DNA from: an uncultured Christensenellaceae bacterium
GTDB taxonomy: Bacteria > Bacillota > Clostridia > Christensenellales > Borkfalkiaceae
Length of the DNA stretch: 64,000 nt
Direction: 5' to 3'
Assembly (NCBI GenBank): GCA_910588695.1
Contig: CAJUOV010000005.1
Span: 48,075-112,074 of the forward strand
Shown here: piece after piece, positions 53,690 to 62,455 of the stretch
Numbering within the stretch: position 1 is the stretch's first letter
How the letters are laid out: each line of letters starts with the position of its first letter
Notes under the pieces: model-generated
What the model saw: only the letters and a program-made list of their open reading frames with translations
What the model was told of the DNA's origin: nothing
Database searches by the model: none
Program-made: the position numbers and the translations under genes

Positions 53690-53911
53690 ATGGAATCCAA
53701 AAAAAGATTAAAAGAATTGAGAAAAAAGAAAAATATTACGCAATTAAAACTCGGTTTGGAGCTCGGCATGACGCAAAACACCATAAGCCGTTATGAATCG
53801 GGAGAACGCGAAGCGGATTATAAAACGCTGATTTTATTTGCCGATTATTTTAATGTGTCAATCGATTATCTTCTTGAAAGGACTGATGATCCTACTCCAC
53901 CGAAAAAATAG
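53690..53911 (+). CDS. XRE-family transcriptional regulator (73 residues)
   Basis: A second small HTH_3 protein: LKELRKKKNITQLKLGLELG, TQNTISRYESGEREAD, then YFNVSIDYLLERTDDP at the end. It lies 40 bp after the first XRE gene on the same strand and is equally AT-rich. The two differ clearly in sequence, so this is not a recent duplication. No SD is obvious. A large terminator follows. Confidence 0.85.
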   Translation: MESKKRLKELRKKKNITQLKLGLELGMTQNTISRYESGEREADYKTLILFADYFNVSIDYLLERTDDPTPPKK

Positions 53912-53920
53912 TGACTAACT

Positions 53921-53957
53921 AACCGTCCCGTGCGCAGTGCGCACGGGACGGTTGTTT
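53921..53957. terminator. Strong terminator between the XRE pair and ftsY
   Basis: A perfect 15-bp stem (53921-53935 / 53939-53953) with a 3-nt loop, then TTGTTTT. It separates convergent transcripts. Confidence 0.8.
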
Positions 53958-53969
53958 TATATCGATTTT

Positions 53970-54866
53970 TTATACAAACCCTTCTACAAACTGTTCCGCG
54001 TCGAAAAGTTCGAGATCGTCGATCTTTTCTCCTACGCCTGCGAACACGACTGGAATTTGCAATTCTTTGCACAGCGAGAACACGAATCCGCCCTTTGCCG
54101 TTCCGTCGAGCTTGGTCAGCACGATTCCGTCGAGCTCGACCGCCTCGTCGAATACCCGCGCCTGATTAACGGCGTTCTGCCCCGTCGTTGCGTCGAGCAC
54201 CAAAAATTTCATGAACTGCGCCTCGGGATATTCGCGCGAGACGACCCTGTCCATTTTCTGCAATTCTTTCATGAGATTTTCTTTTACGTGCAGCCGTCCT
54301 GCGGTATCCACAAGAACCACGTCGGTATTTTTCGCCTTGGCGGAAGAGACCGCGTCGAAAATGACCGCCGCGGGATCGCTCCCCTCCTCATGCTTGACGA
54401 TACGCACCTTTGCCCTGTCCGCCCAAACGTTGAGCTGATCGCTCGCCGCCGCGCGGAAGGTATCCGCCGCCGCAACCGTCACGCTCTTACCCTGCTTGAC
54501 AAACCAATTCGCCACCTTTCCGATCGTCGTCGTCTTGCCGACGCCGTTGACCCCGACAAACATGATAACGACGGGATACTCGAACGCGGGAAGCTCCGCT
54601 TCGTCGAGAATATCTTCGAGAATGTCTTTCAACAGATCGGTAACGAATTGCTCGTCTTTGAGCTTATTTTCGATCGCCTCCGCTTTGACTTCCTCCACGA
54701 TGTCCTCGGCAGTCCGCACCGAGACGTCGGCGGAAATCAGAATTTCTTCGAGCTCGTCGTAAAATTCGTCGCCGATTTTATTTTTCAGAAAAAGCTGTCT
54801 GAGTTTATGCGCAACGTTCGCTTTTGTCTTTTTTAATGCGTCTCTGATTTTTCCGAATAATCCCAT
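53970..54866 (-). CDS. ftsY: Signal recognition particle receptor FtsY
   Basis: 298 residues, the short Gram-positive form without the long acidic A domain. The NG domain has GVNGVGKTTTIGKVA (G1), DTAGRLHVKENLM (G3) and TKLDGTAKGG (G4/G5). It docks SRP-ribosome complexes at the membrane. It starts 16 bp after smc and is last in plsX-rnc-smc-ftsY. SRP partner ffh is ~1.3 kb away in a separate operon. Confidence 0.96.
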   Translation of the reverse strand: MGLFGKIRDALKKTKANVAHKLRQLFLKNKIGDEFYDELEEILISADVSVRTAEDIVEEVKAEAIENKLKDEQFVTDLLKDILEDILDEAELPAFEYPVVIMFVGVNGVGKTTTIGKVANWFVKQGKSVTVAAADTFRAAASDQLNVWADRAKVRIVKHEEGSDPAAVIFDAVSSAKAKNTDVVLVDTAGRLHVKENLMKELQKMDRVVSREYPEAQFMKFLVLDATTGQNAVNQARVFDEAVELDGIVLTKLDGTAKGGFVFSLCKELQIPVVFAGVGEKIDDLELFDAEQFVEGFV

Positions 54867-54882
54867 ATCCGCTCCTTAATGT

Positions 54883-57800
54883 TCAGATGACCGTGTCGCC
54901 GCCCAAACGCTCTTCCACCTCGGACAACCGCACGGAGACGAGCTTACTCACGCCCTTTTCCTCCATAGTGATACCGAAGAGGGTGTCAGCCTGATTCATC
55001 GTCGGCTTTCTGTGCGTGATCACGATGAATTGCGTATCGCGGGAGAACTTCTTCAAGTACTTGGCAAAACGGTCAACGTTCGCCTCGTCGAGCGCCGCCT
55101 CGATCTCGTCGAGAATACAGAAGGGCATGGGGCGGCTTTTCAGAATCGCAAACAGTATGGCGATTGCCGTAAACGCGCGCTCCCCGCCCGAAAGCAGAGA
55201 AATTTTTGTGAGCTTTTTTCCGGGGGGACACGCTTCGATCTCGATACCCGCGTCGAGGGGATCGACGCAGTCGGTATAGTCGAGCCGCATTTCCGCTCTT
55301 CCGCCGCCGAACAGCTCGCGGAAGATGTGAGTAAAGTTATCGTTGATCGCGCGGAAACCTTCGTTGAACTGTTTGAGTATGGTGCCCTTCACGTCTTCGA
55401 GCGCGTTCGACAGATCGGCGATCCCCTTTTCGAGATCTTCGCGCTGGACTTTCATGTCGTTATACCGGGTCAGAAGATTCGTATAGTCCTCTTCCGCATT
55501 CTGGTTGACGGGTCCGAGCGCGGCGATTTTATGCTTGAAGCTCGTAATGTTCGTCTGCGCGTCGGCAATGTTATAGTTCACGTCGCGCAGTTCCTGCGCG
55601 CTCTCGTAAGTCAATCCGTAAGCCTCGCTCAACCGCTGACGCATATTTTCGAGCGTAGTCTCCGCCTTGGAAATTTCGATTTCCGCGGCGTGCTTGTCCT
55701 CGCCGAGCGTGAGTTGACGGGCGAGCAGAGAACGCTTCTCTTCCTGAAATTCCATCTGACGGGCGTTCTCCGACTTCTTCTCTTCGTCTACGACCGAAAG
55801 ACGGTCGCGGAGCGCGCCCACGGTGCGTTGCTCCTCTTCGGTCAGCGCAACTTTCTCCTCTTCGCGCTGCAACTGCTCGATCTTGATTTCCGTTTCGGAC
55901 ATGGCGACTTTCACGTCTTGCACCTTTTGCAAAAGCCGTTCTTTTTCCTGTTGCAGTCTGCGCGAAGTCTCGCTGTCTGCCTGCCTTGCCGAAGCGATCG
56001 CCGCGCGTTCCACCTGCAACGCGTTGTACTCGCGCTGAATGCCGTCGCGCTCCTGTCTGAGCTTTGCGATTTCCGCTTCGCGGGCGCTCGCTTCCGCCGC
56101 TGCCTCTTCGCGGATTTTATTGAGAAGTCCTTCGTTCTCTGCAGTCGAGAGCACTTTGCTCTCCAAATCGTCTACTTTCTCTGTAAGACGGGTCAGGAGC
56201 ATTTCATACTCTGTTTTATCGTGATCCGCCTCCGCGACAAGCGTGGAAAGGGTGTTCTCTTTCTGTGAAAGCGCGGCAAACTTCGCCGCGTTTTCCTGCA
56301 CGCCGAGGCGCAGTTTTTCATAGGTTGCGCGCGCCTCTTCAAGCTCGTCTTTACAGGCGTTAAGCGCCTTTTGCAGCTTTTCCGCCGAAGCCTCTTTTCG
56401 CGCAATCCCCTCCTCGCATTCCTTGATATGCCGCTCGCCTGCAAGCAAGTTGCCGCTCTCCTTGCGTTTGGAACCGCCCGTCATAGCGCCGCTTGTCGAT
56501 ATGGTGTCGCCGTCGAGCGTTACGATCTTGAACGCGTGCGGATATTTCTTGGAGATCGCCGTGGCGTTCGCAATGGTATCCGCGACGAGGGTGTTGCCGA
56601 GCAGATTTTTGATAACGTTCTCGTAATAGGAATCGTAAGTAACCAAAGTTTCGGCAAGACCGAGCGCGCCCGTCTCTTTGAGCGCCTCTTTGATCTCGCG
56701 CGTGTTCGTATACGGACGCATGGAAGATGCGGGCAAAAAGGTAACCACGCCCCCGTTCGTCCGTTTGAGGTGTTCGATGAGATACCGCGCGTCGTCCGCC
56801 GTTGCGGTGACAAGGTTCTGCATCGCCGCGCCGAACGCCGTTTCGATCGCAACTTCGTATTTTCCTTCGCAGCGCACAATGTCTGCAATCGCGCCTTTAA
56901 TGCGTCTGCCGATCTCGGCGTTTTCCTTACCCGCAAGCTGTAATCTTCTCACGGAGTCGCGGTAGCCGTCGAAACGGTTTTTGAGGTTGACGTAAAATTC
57001 AAGGTTATTTTTGAGATTGGCGATCGAAGTATTGCACGCAACAATGTCTTGCGTGATCTTTTCTTCGGAACGGTTGAGGTCTGCGATCTCCGCTTTGATC
57101 GCCTGCTCCCGCTCGTCTTTTCGGTCGAGGAACGCCACGACTTCGCCCTTGCTTGCAAGGCATTCGTTGAGTTGGGTTTCGAATTCCTGCTTGCGCACGG
57201 TCGCCTTTTCGATGGCGGCTTTCACTTCCTGAATGCGTTCGCTCGCCGCGTCGCGCCGCGCCGAGAGGCTCCCCGCGTTCGCTCTCACGTCAGCAAGGCT
57301 CTCCACCGAGTTGAGTTCGTGCGCGCGCTTTTCGTCGGTGAGACGCTCGTATGCAACGACGTGCTCGTCCGCCTCTCTGAGACGCTCTCCGAGTTGTATG
57401 CTTCTCTCCTCGATCTCTTTCGCCCGACGTTCGCTCGCCGCCGCCCGTTTTTCGTTCTCGAACGTGATCTTATCGATCTCCTGCGTGCGGCGGACGGAAT
57501 ATTCCACGTCGTCGGAAGCGGCGCGCAGCTGACGTCGGTAGGATGCGATTCTTTCACCGATAACCCGCGCTTCGCCGCTCTTATGCTCGATCCCCACTTC
57601 GAAGAGACGCAGCTTTTCGTTGAGGGAACGCAGCTGTTCATCGGCATGACGCACCTTTTCGCGGCTCTCCTCTTCCGCCGTATCGATTGCGGCAAGACGG
57701 GATTCCACCTTTTGAAGCCGCTCTTCCGTCTCGCGGATCTTTTCGCGCTGTTTATCGGTTTCCTGCGCAAAGGAATCCGACCGCACGAGATATGTATTCA

Positions 57801-58479
57801 CTTCTTCGTATTTGAGCCGTTCGGAGTATTCGCGGAACTTGATCGCGGTCTGCGCCTGTTTTTCGAGGGGACGAAGCTGGTTCTCCGCCTCGTCCATTCT
57901 CTGTACGAAGATCGAGAGATTGTCTTTGCTCGAAGCGAGCTTCCTCTCGATTTCACCGCGCTGGGTCTTGAACTTCATGACCCCCGTCGCTTCCTCGAAG
58001 ATGGCGCGCCGATCCTCCGGCTTGGCGTTCATGATCTGTTCGACTTTTCCCTGTCCGATGATCGAATAGCCGTCCTTTCCGATCCCCGCGCTGTGCAGAA
58101 TCGCAACAATCTGTTTTAACCTGCACTCCTGATTATTAATGAGATATTGACTTTCGCCCGAGCGGTACAGCCGCCGCGTAATTGCGATCTCCTCGTATTC
58201 CGTGTCGAACATCTTTTCGCTGTTATCAAAGACAAGCGTCACTTCGCAATAAGAAAGGGAACGGCGGGATTCCGTACCGCCGAAAATTACGTCCTGCATG
58301 TTGGAGCCGCGGAGAGTCTTTGCCGACTGTTCGCCGAGCACCCAGCGCACCGCGTCGGCAACGTTGCTCTTACCGCACCCGTTGGGTCCTACAATACAAG
58401 TCACGCCGTCGTCGAGTTTAACGCTCGTCTTATCCGCAAAGGATTTGAAGCCTACGAGCCTGATTTCCTTAAAGTTCAT
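54883..58479 (-). CDS. smc: Chromosome segregation protein SMC
   Basis: 1198 residues. The N-terminal ATPase half has GFKSFADKTSVKL and Walker A GPNGCGKSN. Two long coiled coils flank a central hinge at ~500-670 (GKENAEIGRRIKGAIADIV). The C-terminal half has the ABC signature LSGGERAFTAIA and Walker B FCILDEIEAALDEANV. It forms the condensin complex with ScpA/ScpB to fold and separate chromosomes. The ATG at 58479 overlaps the rnc stop as ATGA with GAGAGG upstream; longer in-frame starts lie inside rnc. Confidence 0.97.
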   Translation of the reverse strand: MNFKEIRLVGFKSFADKTSVKLDDGVTCIVGPNGCGKSNVADAVRWVLGEQSAKTLRGSNMQDVIFGGTESRRSLSYCEVTLVFDNSEKMFDTEYEEIAITRRLYRSGESQYLINNQECRLKQIVAILHSAGIGKDGYSIIGQGKVEQIMNAKPEDRRAIFEEATGVMKFKTQRGEIERKLASSKDNLSIFVQRMDEAENQLRPLEKQAQTAIKFREYSERLKYEEVNTYLVRSDSFAQETDKQREKIRETEERLQKVESRLAAIDTAEEESREKVRHADEQLRSLNEKLRLFEVGIEHKSGEARVIGERIASYRRQLRAASDDVEYSVRRTQEIDKITFENEKRAAASERRAKEIEERSIQLGERLREADEHVVAYERLTDEKRAHELNSVESLADVRANAGSLSARRDAASERIQEVKAAIEKATVRKQEFETQLNECLASKGEVVAFLDRKDEREQAIKAEIADLNRSEEKITQDIVACNTSIANLKNNLEFYVNLKNRFDGYRDSVRRLQLAGKENAEIGRRIKGAIADIVRCEGKYEVAIETAFGAAMQNLVTATADDARYLIEHLKRTNGGVVTFLPASSMRPYTNTREIKEALKETGALGLAETLVTYDSYYENVIKNLLGNTLVADTIANATAISKKYPHAFKIVTLDGDTISTSGAMTGGSKRKESGNLLAGERHIKECEEGIARKEASAEKLQKALNACKDELEEARATYEKLRLGVQENAAKFAALSQKENTLSTLVAEADHDKTEYEMLLTRLTEKVDDLESKVLSTAENEGLLNKIREEAAAEASAREAEIAKLRQERDGIQREYNALQVERAAIASARQADSETSRRLQQEKERLLQKVQDVKVAMSETEIKIEQLQREEEKVALTEEEQRTVGALRDRLSVVDEEKKSENARQMEFQEEKRSLLARQLTLGEDKHAAEIEISKAETTLENMRQRLSEAYGLTYESAQELRDVNYNIADAQTNITSFKHKIAALGPVNQNAEEDYTNLLTRYNDMKVQREDLEKGIADLSNALEDVKGTILKQFNEGFRAINDNFTHIFRELFGGGRAEMRLDYTDCVDPLDAGIEIEACPPGKKLTKISLLSGGERAFTAIAILFAILKSRPMPFCILDEIEAALDEANVDRFAKYLKKFSRDTQFIVITHRKPTMNQADTLFGITMEEKGVSKLVSVRLSEVEERLGGDTVI

Positions 58480-59132
58480 TCTATCCTCTCTTTGAATCGT
58501 CTCAATAATTTCTCGGCGGCGTCCGTCTCCGCAAGTTTTTTGCTCTGACCGAACCCCCGCGCCTCCTGCCCGAGCGCACGCACCACGCACCCGAAGCCGT
58601 TCTCCCTCTCTTCCGTCTCGTATACGGGCGGACGTTTCTTCCGCTCCTGCACATATTCCTGCAACTGCGTTTTATAATTTCCATCCACGCTCTCCGAAAG
58701 AAAGCGTTTCAAAAAGTTACGCGCGGCGTTCATGCCGCCGTCGAGATATATGCCCGCGACGACCGCCTCGAAAAGATTGGAGGGGGTTTTTCCTCTCACG
58801 GTATCCTCTCCGCCCGCATAGCGTAGAAATGCGAGAATACCCGCTTTCTCCGCCGCTCGGGTCAGCGCGTCGCGGGAAACGAAACGCTTACGCGCCTCCG
58901 TCATTTTGCCCTCGTCCGTGCCGTCTCTGAGATAGAGCGACTCGCTCACGGCAAGCTGCAATACCGCGTCGCCCAGAAATTCAAGCCGTTCGTTGTCCCG
59001 CTCTTTCTTTCCGTTTGCGAACGATTTATGGGTAAAACACTGTTTCAACAGTTCTTTGTCCCGAAAAACATAGCCGAGCGTCTCTTCGGCGCGTAGCGCG
59101 GTATTCTTGTCCCAATCCTCGGACGGTCTCAT
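58476..59132 (-). CDS. rnc: Ribonuclease III
   Basis: 218 residues. The signature ERLEFLGDAVL at residues 48-58 carries the metal-binding acids. The second acidic cluster is NLFEAVVAGIYLDGG. A double-stranded RNA-binding domain fills the last ~70 residues. It processes rRNA precursors and structured mRNAs. It overlaps plsX by 4 nt and smc by 4 nt. Confidence 0.97.
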   Translation of the reverse strand: MRPSEDWDKNTALRAEETLGYVFRDKELLKQCFTHKSFANGKKERDNERLEFLGDAVLQLAVSESLYLRDGTDEGKMTEARKRFVSRDALTRAAEKAGILAFLRYAGGEDTVRGKTPSNLFEAVVAGIYLDGGMNAARNFLKRFLSESVDGNYKTQLQEYVQERKKRPPVYETEERENGFGCVVRALGQEARGFGQSKKLAETDAAEKLLRRFKERIE

Positions 59133-60139
59133 TCCTCTTTCGTCTCCGCTGTTTGGGGAAGCATTTGAACGATATGTTCCACCGTTCTGCCCTCCACCGC
59201 GTCGACCGCTTGCAGAACCGCCGCCGCAACCGACTCCGCCTTGGAAGAACCGTGCGCCTTGATCACCGCTTTTTTAAGTCCCAAGAACATTGCGCCGCCC
59301 ATTCTGTTGTAATCGAGAATGCTCCGCACCTTTGAGATCTGTTTGCGTGCAAACAGATAACTCAACTTCGCTTTTGAGAATTCCGCTTTCAGAATAGAGG
59401 CGACCGTTTTGCCGCACCCTTCCGCCGCTTTGAGGGCGACGTTGCCCGAAAATCCGTCTGCGACGAGAATATCGTAATCGCCGAACATCAGATCGCGTCC
59501 CTCCGCGTTTCCGATAAAATTGATCCCCTTGGTTTCGGACAGGAGCGCGAACGCCTCCTGATGCATGATGTCGCCTTTATGATCTTCGGTTCCGTTGCTC
59601 AGAAGCGCAACCCTCGGATTCTCCATGCCGTAAGCCGCACGCCCGTATGCGGTCGCCATCACCGCAAACTGCGCGAGATAAGAGGGTTTGCAGTCCGCAT
59701 TCGCCCCCGCGTCGCACAAAAGAGTGCTCGTCCCGCGGTAGTTGGGGATCGCAGGACAGAGCGCGGGGCGCTGCACGCCCGCAATCCGCCCGATATACAT
59801 AATCCCGCCCGTGAGCACCGCGCCCGTCGAGCCCGCCGAAATCAGCGCGCCCGCCTCCGCGTCCTCTTTCAAAACTTTCAAGCCGACGACAAGCGAGCTG
59901 TCCCTCTTGTTCCTGACTGCGGAAGTGGGCGACTCGTCATTCGTAATAACCTCGGACGCATGTTTTACTTCTACACGCGCAACGTCGTAAGAAAGCGCGG
60001 CAAGCTCTTTCTTTACCAAAAACTCGTCGCCCGTAAACACGATTCCGAAATTTTTTCTTTTACCGAGCGCGAGAGTTGCGCCCTTTACGATTTCGCGCGG
60101 GGCGTTGTCGCCGCCCATCGCGTCAATTACGATTTTCAT
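59129..60139 (-). CDS. plsX: Phosphate acyltransferase PlsX
   Basis: 336 residues. It converts acyl-ACP to acyl-phosphate, the donor for PlsY in phospholipid synthesis. Signature segments are IVIDAMGGDNAPREIVKGA, SEVITNDESPTSAVRNKRDSS and GSTGAVLTGG. It leads plsX-rnc-smc-ftsY, a common Firmicutes order, though acpP is not between plsX and rnc here. Together with pgsA it represents phospholipid synthesis in this window. Confidence 0.96.
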   Translation of the reverse strand: MKIVIDAMGGDNAPREIVKGATLALGKRKNFGIVFTGDEFLVKKELAALSYDVARVEVKHASEVITNDESPTSAVRNKRDSSLVVGLKVLKEDAEAGALISAGSTGAVLTGGIMYIGRIAGVQRPALCPAIPNYRGTSTLLCDAGANADCKPSYLAQFAVMATAYGRAAYGMENPRVALLSNGTEDHKGDIMHQEAFALLSETKGINFIGNAEGRDLMFGDYDILVADGFSGNVALKAAEGCGKTVASILKAEFSKAKLSYLFARKQISKVRSILDYNRMGGAMFLGLKKAVIKAHGSSKAESVAAAVLQAVDAVEGRTVEHIVQMLPQTAETKEE

Positions 60140-60177
60140 TCCTTATCCCCTTCGCATTCCGAAAATGCGCAACTTTG

Positions 60178-60206
60178 ATTATATCATATTTTTCGGAAAA
60201 ATACAA
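60178..60206 (-). promoter_or_regulatory. Promoter of plsX-rnc-smc-ftsY
   Basis: TTGTAT (60206-60201), a 17-nt spacer and TATAAT (60183-60178), 38 nt before the plsX ATG. I see no terminator between the CDF gene and this promoter. Confidence 0.75.
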
Positions 60207-60236
60207 GCGTTTCAAAGAGCGAAGATTCCATTCATA

Positions 60237-61340
60237 TTATTCTCTTTCGACCGTGACCGCAGTCTCCGCGTCCGTCAGCACCCTGACCGCCGCAACCACC
60301 GCGCTCTCCACTTCGGCGTCTTCCGCTTTGAGCGAAAAGGGAATGCCGACCTCGAAAATAATTTTATTTTTCTCCCCGCGCACAAAGCGGAAATCGTGCA
60401 AATCCATTCCCTCGTACATGCCTTCGACCGACTCGCGGATCCGCGATTCGAGTTCTTTCGCCTCTTCGTCCGAGGGGTCAACGGGATCGAAATGAGCCGT
60501 GAGATCCACCTCCGTCTCGGCGTAAACTTTACGCTCGAGCCCGTCGATTCTTGCATGCGTTACGGCAGAAGGAAGATTTCCGTCCATTTCGACGTGCGCC
60601 GTCGCAAAAAACTTCTGAGGACCGTAGCGCAGAATTTTCAAGTCGTGCATTCCGAGCACCCCCTCGCCTGCAAGCAATATCTCCTTGACCCGTTCTACGA
60701 GTTCCGGTTCGGGCGCCTGCCCCAACAGACGGGAGCTCGCTTTACGTAAGATTCCGATCCCCTCCCACAGAATAAAAACAACGACAAAGAGCCCCGCGAT
60801 TCCGTCGAAGGGAATTTCCGCATAGTACGAGATCAGCATACCCGCAATGACCGCAAACGTCGCAATACAGTCCGAAAGACTGTCTGCCGCGGCGGCAGAC
60901 AAAACGTCGGAATTCATTTTTTTCGCTCCGATGCGGTATAAAACGAACATTCCCGCCTTGACAAGCACGGACGCGCCCAACAGTATAAACGCCCAGAACG
61001 TGATTTCGGGAAGTTCCCAAGCAATGATTTTTTCGACCGACTCGCGGATCAGTTCGGCGGCGATGAGCAAAACGGAAAATCCGATGAACATCGACGCGAT
61101 ATATTCGGCGCGCTGGTGTCCGTAAGGGTGTTCCTTGTCCGCAGGCTTTGCCGCAATGCGGAACGACACGATCGAAACGATCCCGCTCCCCATGTCGCTC
61201 AGATTGTTCACGCCGTCCGCCGCAACGGAGATCAAACCGAATACCGCGCCGAATACGATCTTTGCCGCCGCGAGTAAAAAATTCAGACAAATTCCGATCG
61301 CGCTCACCGTATTGCCGACGCGCTGTCTTTTTTCGTTCAT
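60237..61340 (-). CDS. Cation diffusion facilitator (CDF) family transporter
   Basis: 367 residues. Six membrane helices carry the metal site: DGVNNLSDMGSG in helix 2 and DSLSDCIATFAV in helix 5, each with the family's paired acidic residues. HPYGHQRAEYIASM is the conserved cytoplasmic loop after helix 2. A C-terminal ferredoxin-like domain with an extra ~80 residues follows. Such proteins export Zn, Mn or Fe by proton antiport. I take ATG 61340, which sits 6 nt after a consensus -10 box and has no SD; the in-frame GTG at 61355 overlaps the -10 box. Confidence 0.92.
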   Translation of the reverse strand: MNEKRQRVGNTVSAIGICLNFLLAAAKIVFGAVFGLISVAADGVNNLSDMGSGIVSIVSFRIAAKPADKEHPYGHQRAEYIASMFIGFSVLLIAAELIRESVEKIIAWELPEITFWAFILLGASVLVKAGMFVLYRIGAKKMNSDVLSAAAADSLSDCIATFAVIAGMLISYYAEIPFDGIAGLFVVVFILWEGIGILRKASSRLLGQAPEPELVERVKEILLAGEGVLGMHDLKILRYGPQKFFATAHVEMDGNLPSAVTHARIDGLERKVYAETEVDLTAHFDPVDPSDEEAKELESRIRESVEGMYEGMDLHDFRFVRGEKNKIIFEVGIPFSLKAEDAEVESAVVAAVRVLTDAETAVTVERE

Positions 61341-61346
61341 AGTTCC

Positions 61347-61375
61347 ATTATACACAAAACCTTTTCGATTGTCAC
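61347..61375 (-). promoter_or_regulatory. Promoter of the CDF transporter, apparently leaderless
   Basis: GTGACA (61375-61370), a 17-nt spacer and TATAAT (61352-61347) on the minus strand. The ATG begins 6 nt after the -10 box. Confidence 0.75.
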
Positions 61376-61501
61376 CCGATCTTTACAAACTTTTTGTATT
61401 GATTGTATAACGAAAGACAAATCCGTCAATCATTTTAGCGAGCAAAAAACTCCCCCGTTACATAGAATAGAGAGGAGGGTGCATGCTCACAAAGGAGAAT
61501 T

Positions 61502-61861
61502 ATGGACGTCAAGCGCGGAGAACTTTATTATGCGGATTTGAGCCCCGTCGTGGGAAGCGAGCAGGGCGGAATACGTCCTGTTCTCGTCGTGCAGAACGAC
61601 ACGGGGAACAAGTATTCCCCTACCGTCATCGCGGCGGCGGTGACGAGTAAAATCCACAAGGCGAGGCTGCCCACCCACATCGAACTGCCTTTGGGCTACG
61701 GACTGCAAAAGGATTCCGTTATTCTTCTCGAACAGATCAGAACGATCGATAAAAAACGACTGATGTCGAGAATCGGAGAATTACCGCCCGCCACGATGTC
61801 ACGTGTGAACAGAGCCATTCTGATCAGTCTGGGTTTTGACGGAAATACTTACAGAGCGTAA
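61502..61861 (+). CDS. mazF: MazF/PemK-type endoribonuclease toxin (solitary)
   Basis: 119 residues, the full MazF fold: VKRGELYYADLSPVVGSEQGG, RPVLVVQND, then TSKIHKARLPTHIEL and QIRTIDKKRL, with the Arg and Thr residues expected for RNA cleavage. It resembles the chromosomal Bacillus NdoA/EndoA group. No MazE antitoxin gene precedes it; the 160 bp upstream hold only promoter sequence (TTTACA, 18 nt, TATAAC) and a strong SD AAAGGAG. It is followed at once by a terminator. The antitoxin is either elsewhere or the gene is controlled differently. Confidence 0.9.
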   Translation: MDVKRGELYYADLSPVVGSEQGGIRPVLVVQNDTGNKYSPTVIAAAVTSKIHKARLPTHIELPLGYGLQKDSVILLEQIRTIDKKRLMSRIGELPPATMSRVNRAILISLGFDGNTYRA

Positions 61862-61863
61862 TA

Positions 61864-61890
61864 AAAACCCGCCGTTCGGCGGGTTTTTTA
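61864..61890 (+). terminator. Terminator of mazF
   Basis: The stem AAACCCGCC / GGCGGGTTT with loop GTTC and a T6 run. Confidence 0.9.
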
Positions 61891-62073
61891 ATGAGTTAAA
61901 TAATACGTTACAATGATTTTCTCAACGTTTCTTCTTACTTTTTCACGTGCGCGCAAATTATTTTTTACAAGCGGAAAAACGAAATATTTTATAATCTGAA
62001 ACATTTCGCAATCAGATACCGTTTTCCTTTTCAAAAACTTAAAGCGCGCAATTTTATGCTATATTTATCAAAA

Positions 62074-62286
62074 ATGGTAAGAGAAGAAGTAGGAAAGCGA
62101 CTTAAAGAGAGCAGAAAAGCCGCAGGTTTTACTCAAAAAGAAGTTGCGGAAAAACTAAACATGTTACAACCGTCCTATGCGCGGTACGAAGCGGGAGTAT
62201 TGGAATTAGATTATGAGAAATTGATTTTTCTCTGTAATTTATTTAACGTTTCCGCCAATTACCTCTTAGAAATTTCCGAATTTTAA
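62074..62286 (+). CDS. XRE-family transcriptional regulator
   Basis: 70 residues. HTH_3: KRLKESRKAAGFTQKEVAEKLN and LQPSYARYEAGVLELD, ending with CNLFNVSANYLLEISEF. Like the two at 53.4-53.9 kb it lacks any sensor domain. I start it at ATG 62074 by alignment with the family; an in-frame ATG at 62056 would add six residues. No SD; TATATT lies 8 nt before ATG 62074. AT-rich codons suggest an accessory gene. Confidence 0.8.
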   Translation: MVREEVGKRLKESRKAAGFTQKEVAEKLNMLQPSYARYEAGVLELDYEKLIFLCNLFNVSANYLLEISEF

Positions 62287-62287
62287 G

Positions 62288-62325
62288 CCAAATGCGCCCG
62301 CGGACAGTTGTCCGCGAGCGCATTT
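62288..62325 (+). terminator. Terminator of the XRE gene
   Basis: A two-part stem AAATGCGC...GCGCATTT with inner CGCGGAC/GTCCGCG, weak T-tract after it. Confidence 0.6.
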
Positions 62326-62418
62326 CTTTGTAAAAAAACCCGAATATGCGCGGTTACGCAATCTATTTTTTGTTCCGATTTTAATTTTAACGAGATTTTA
62401 TCTATCTTATAAGGACTT

Positions 62419-62446
62419 AAAAAACCGCGCGGACGCGCGGTTTTTC
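62419..62446. terminator. Terminator of pnp
   Basis: The stem AAAACCGCGC / GCGCGGTTTT with loop GGAC. T-tracts on both strands, 10 nt after the pnp stop. Confidence 0.85.
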
Positions 62447-62455
62447 ATATTTGCG

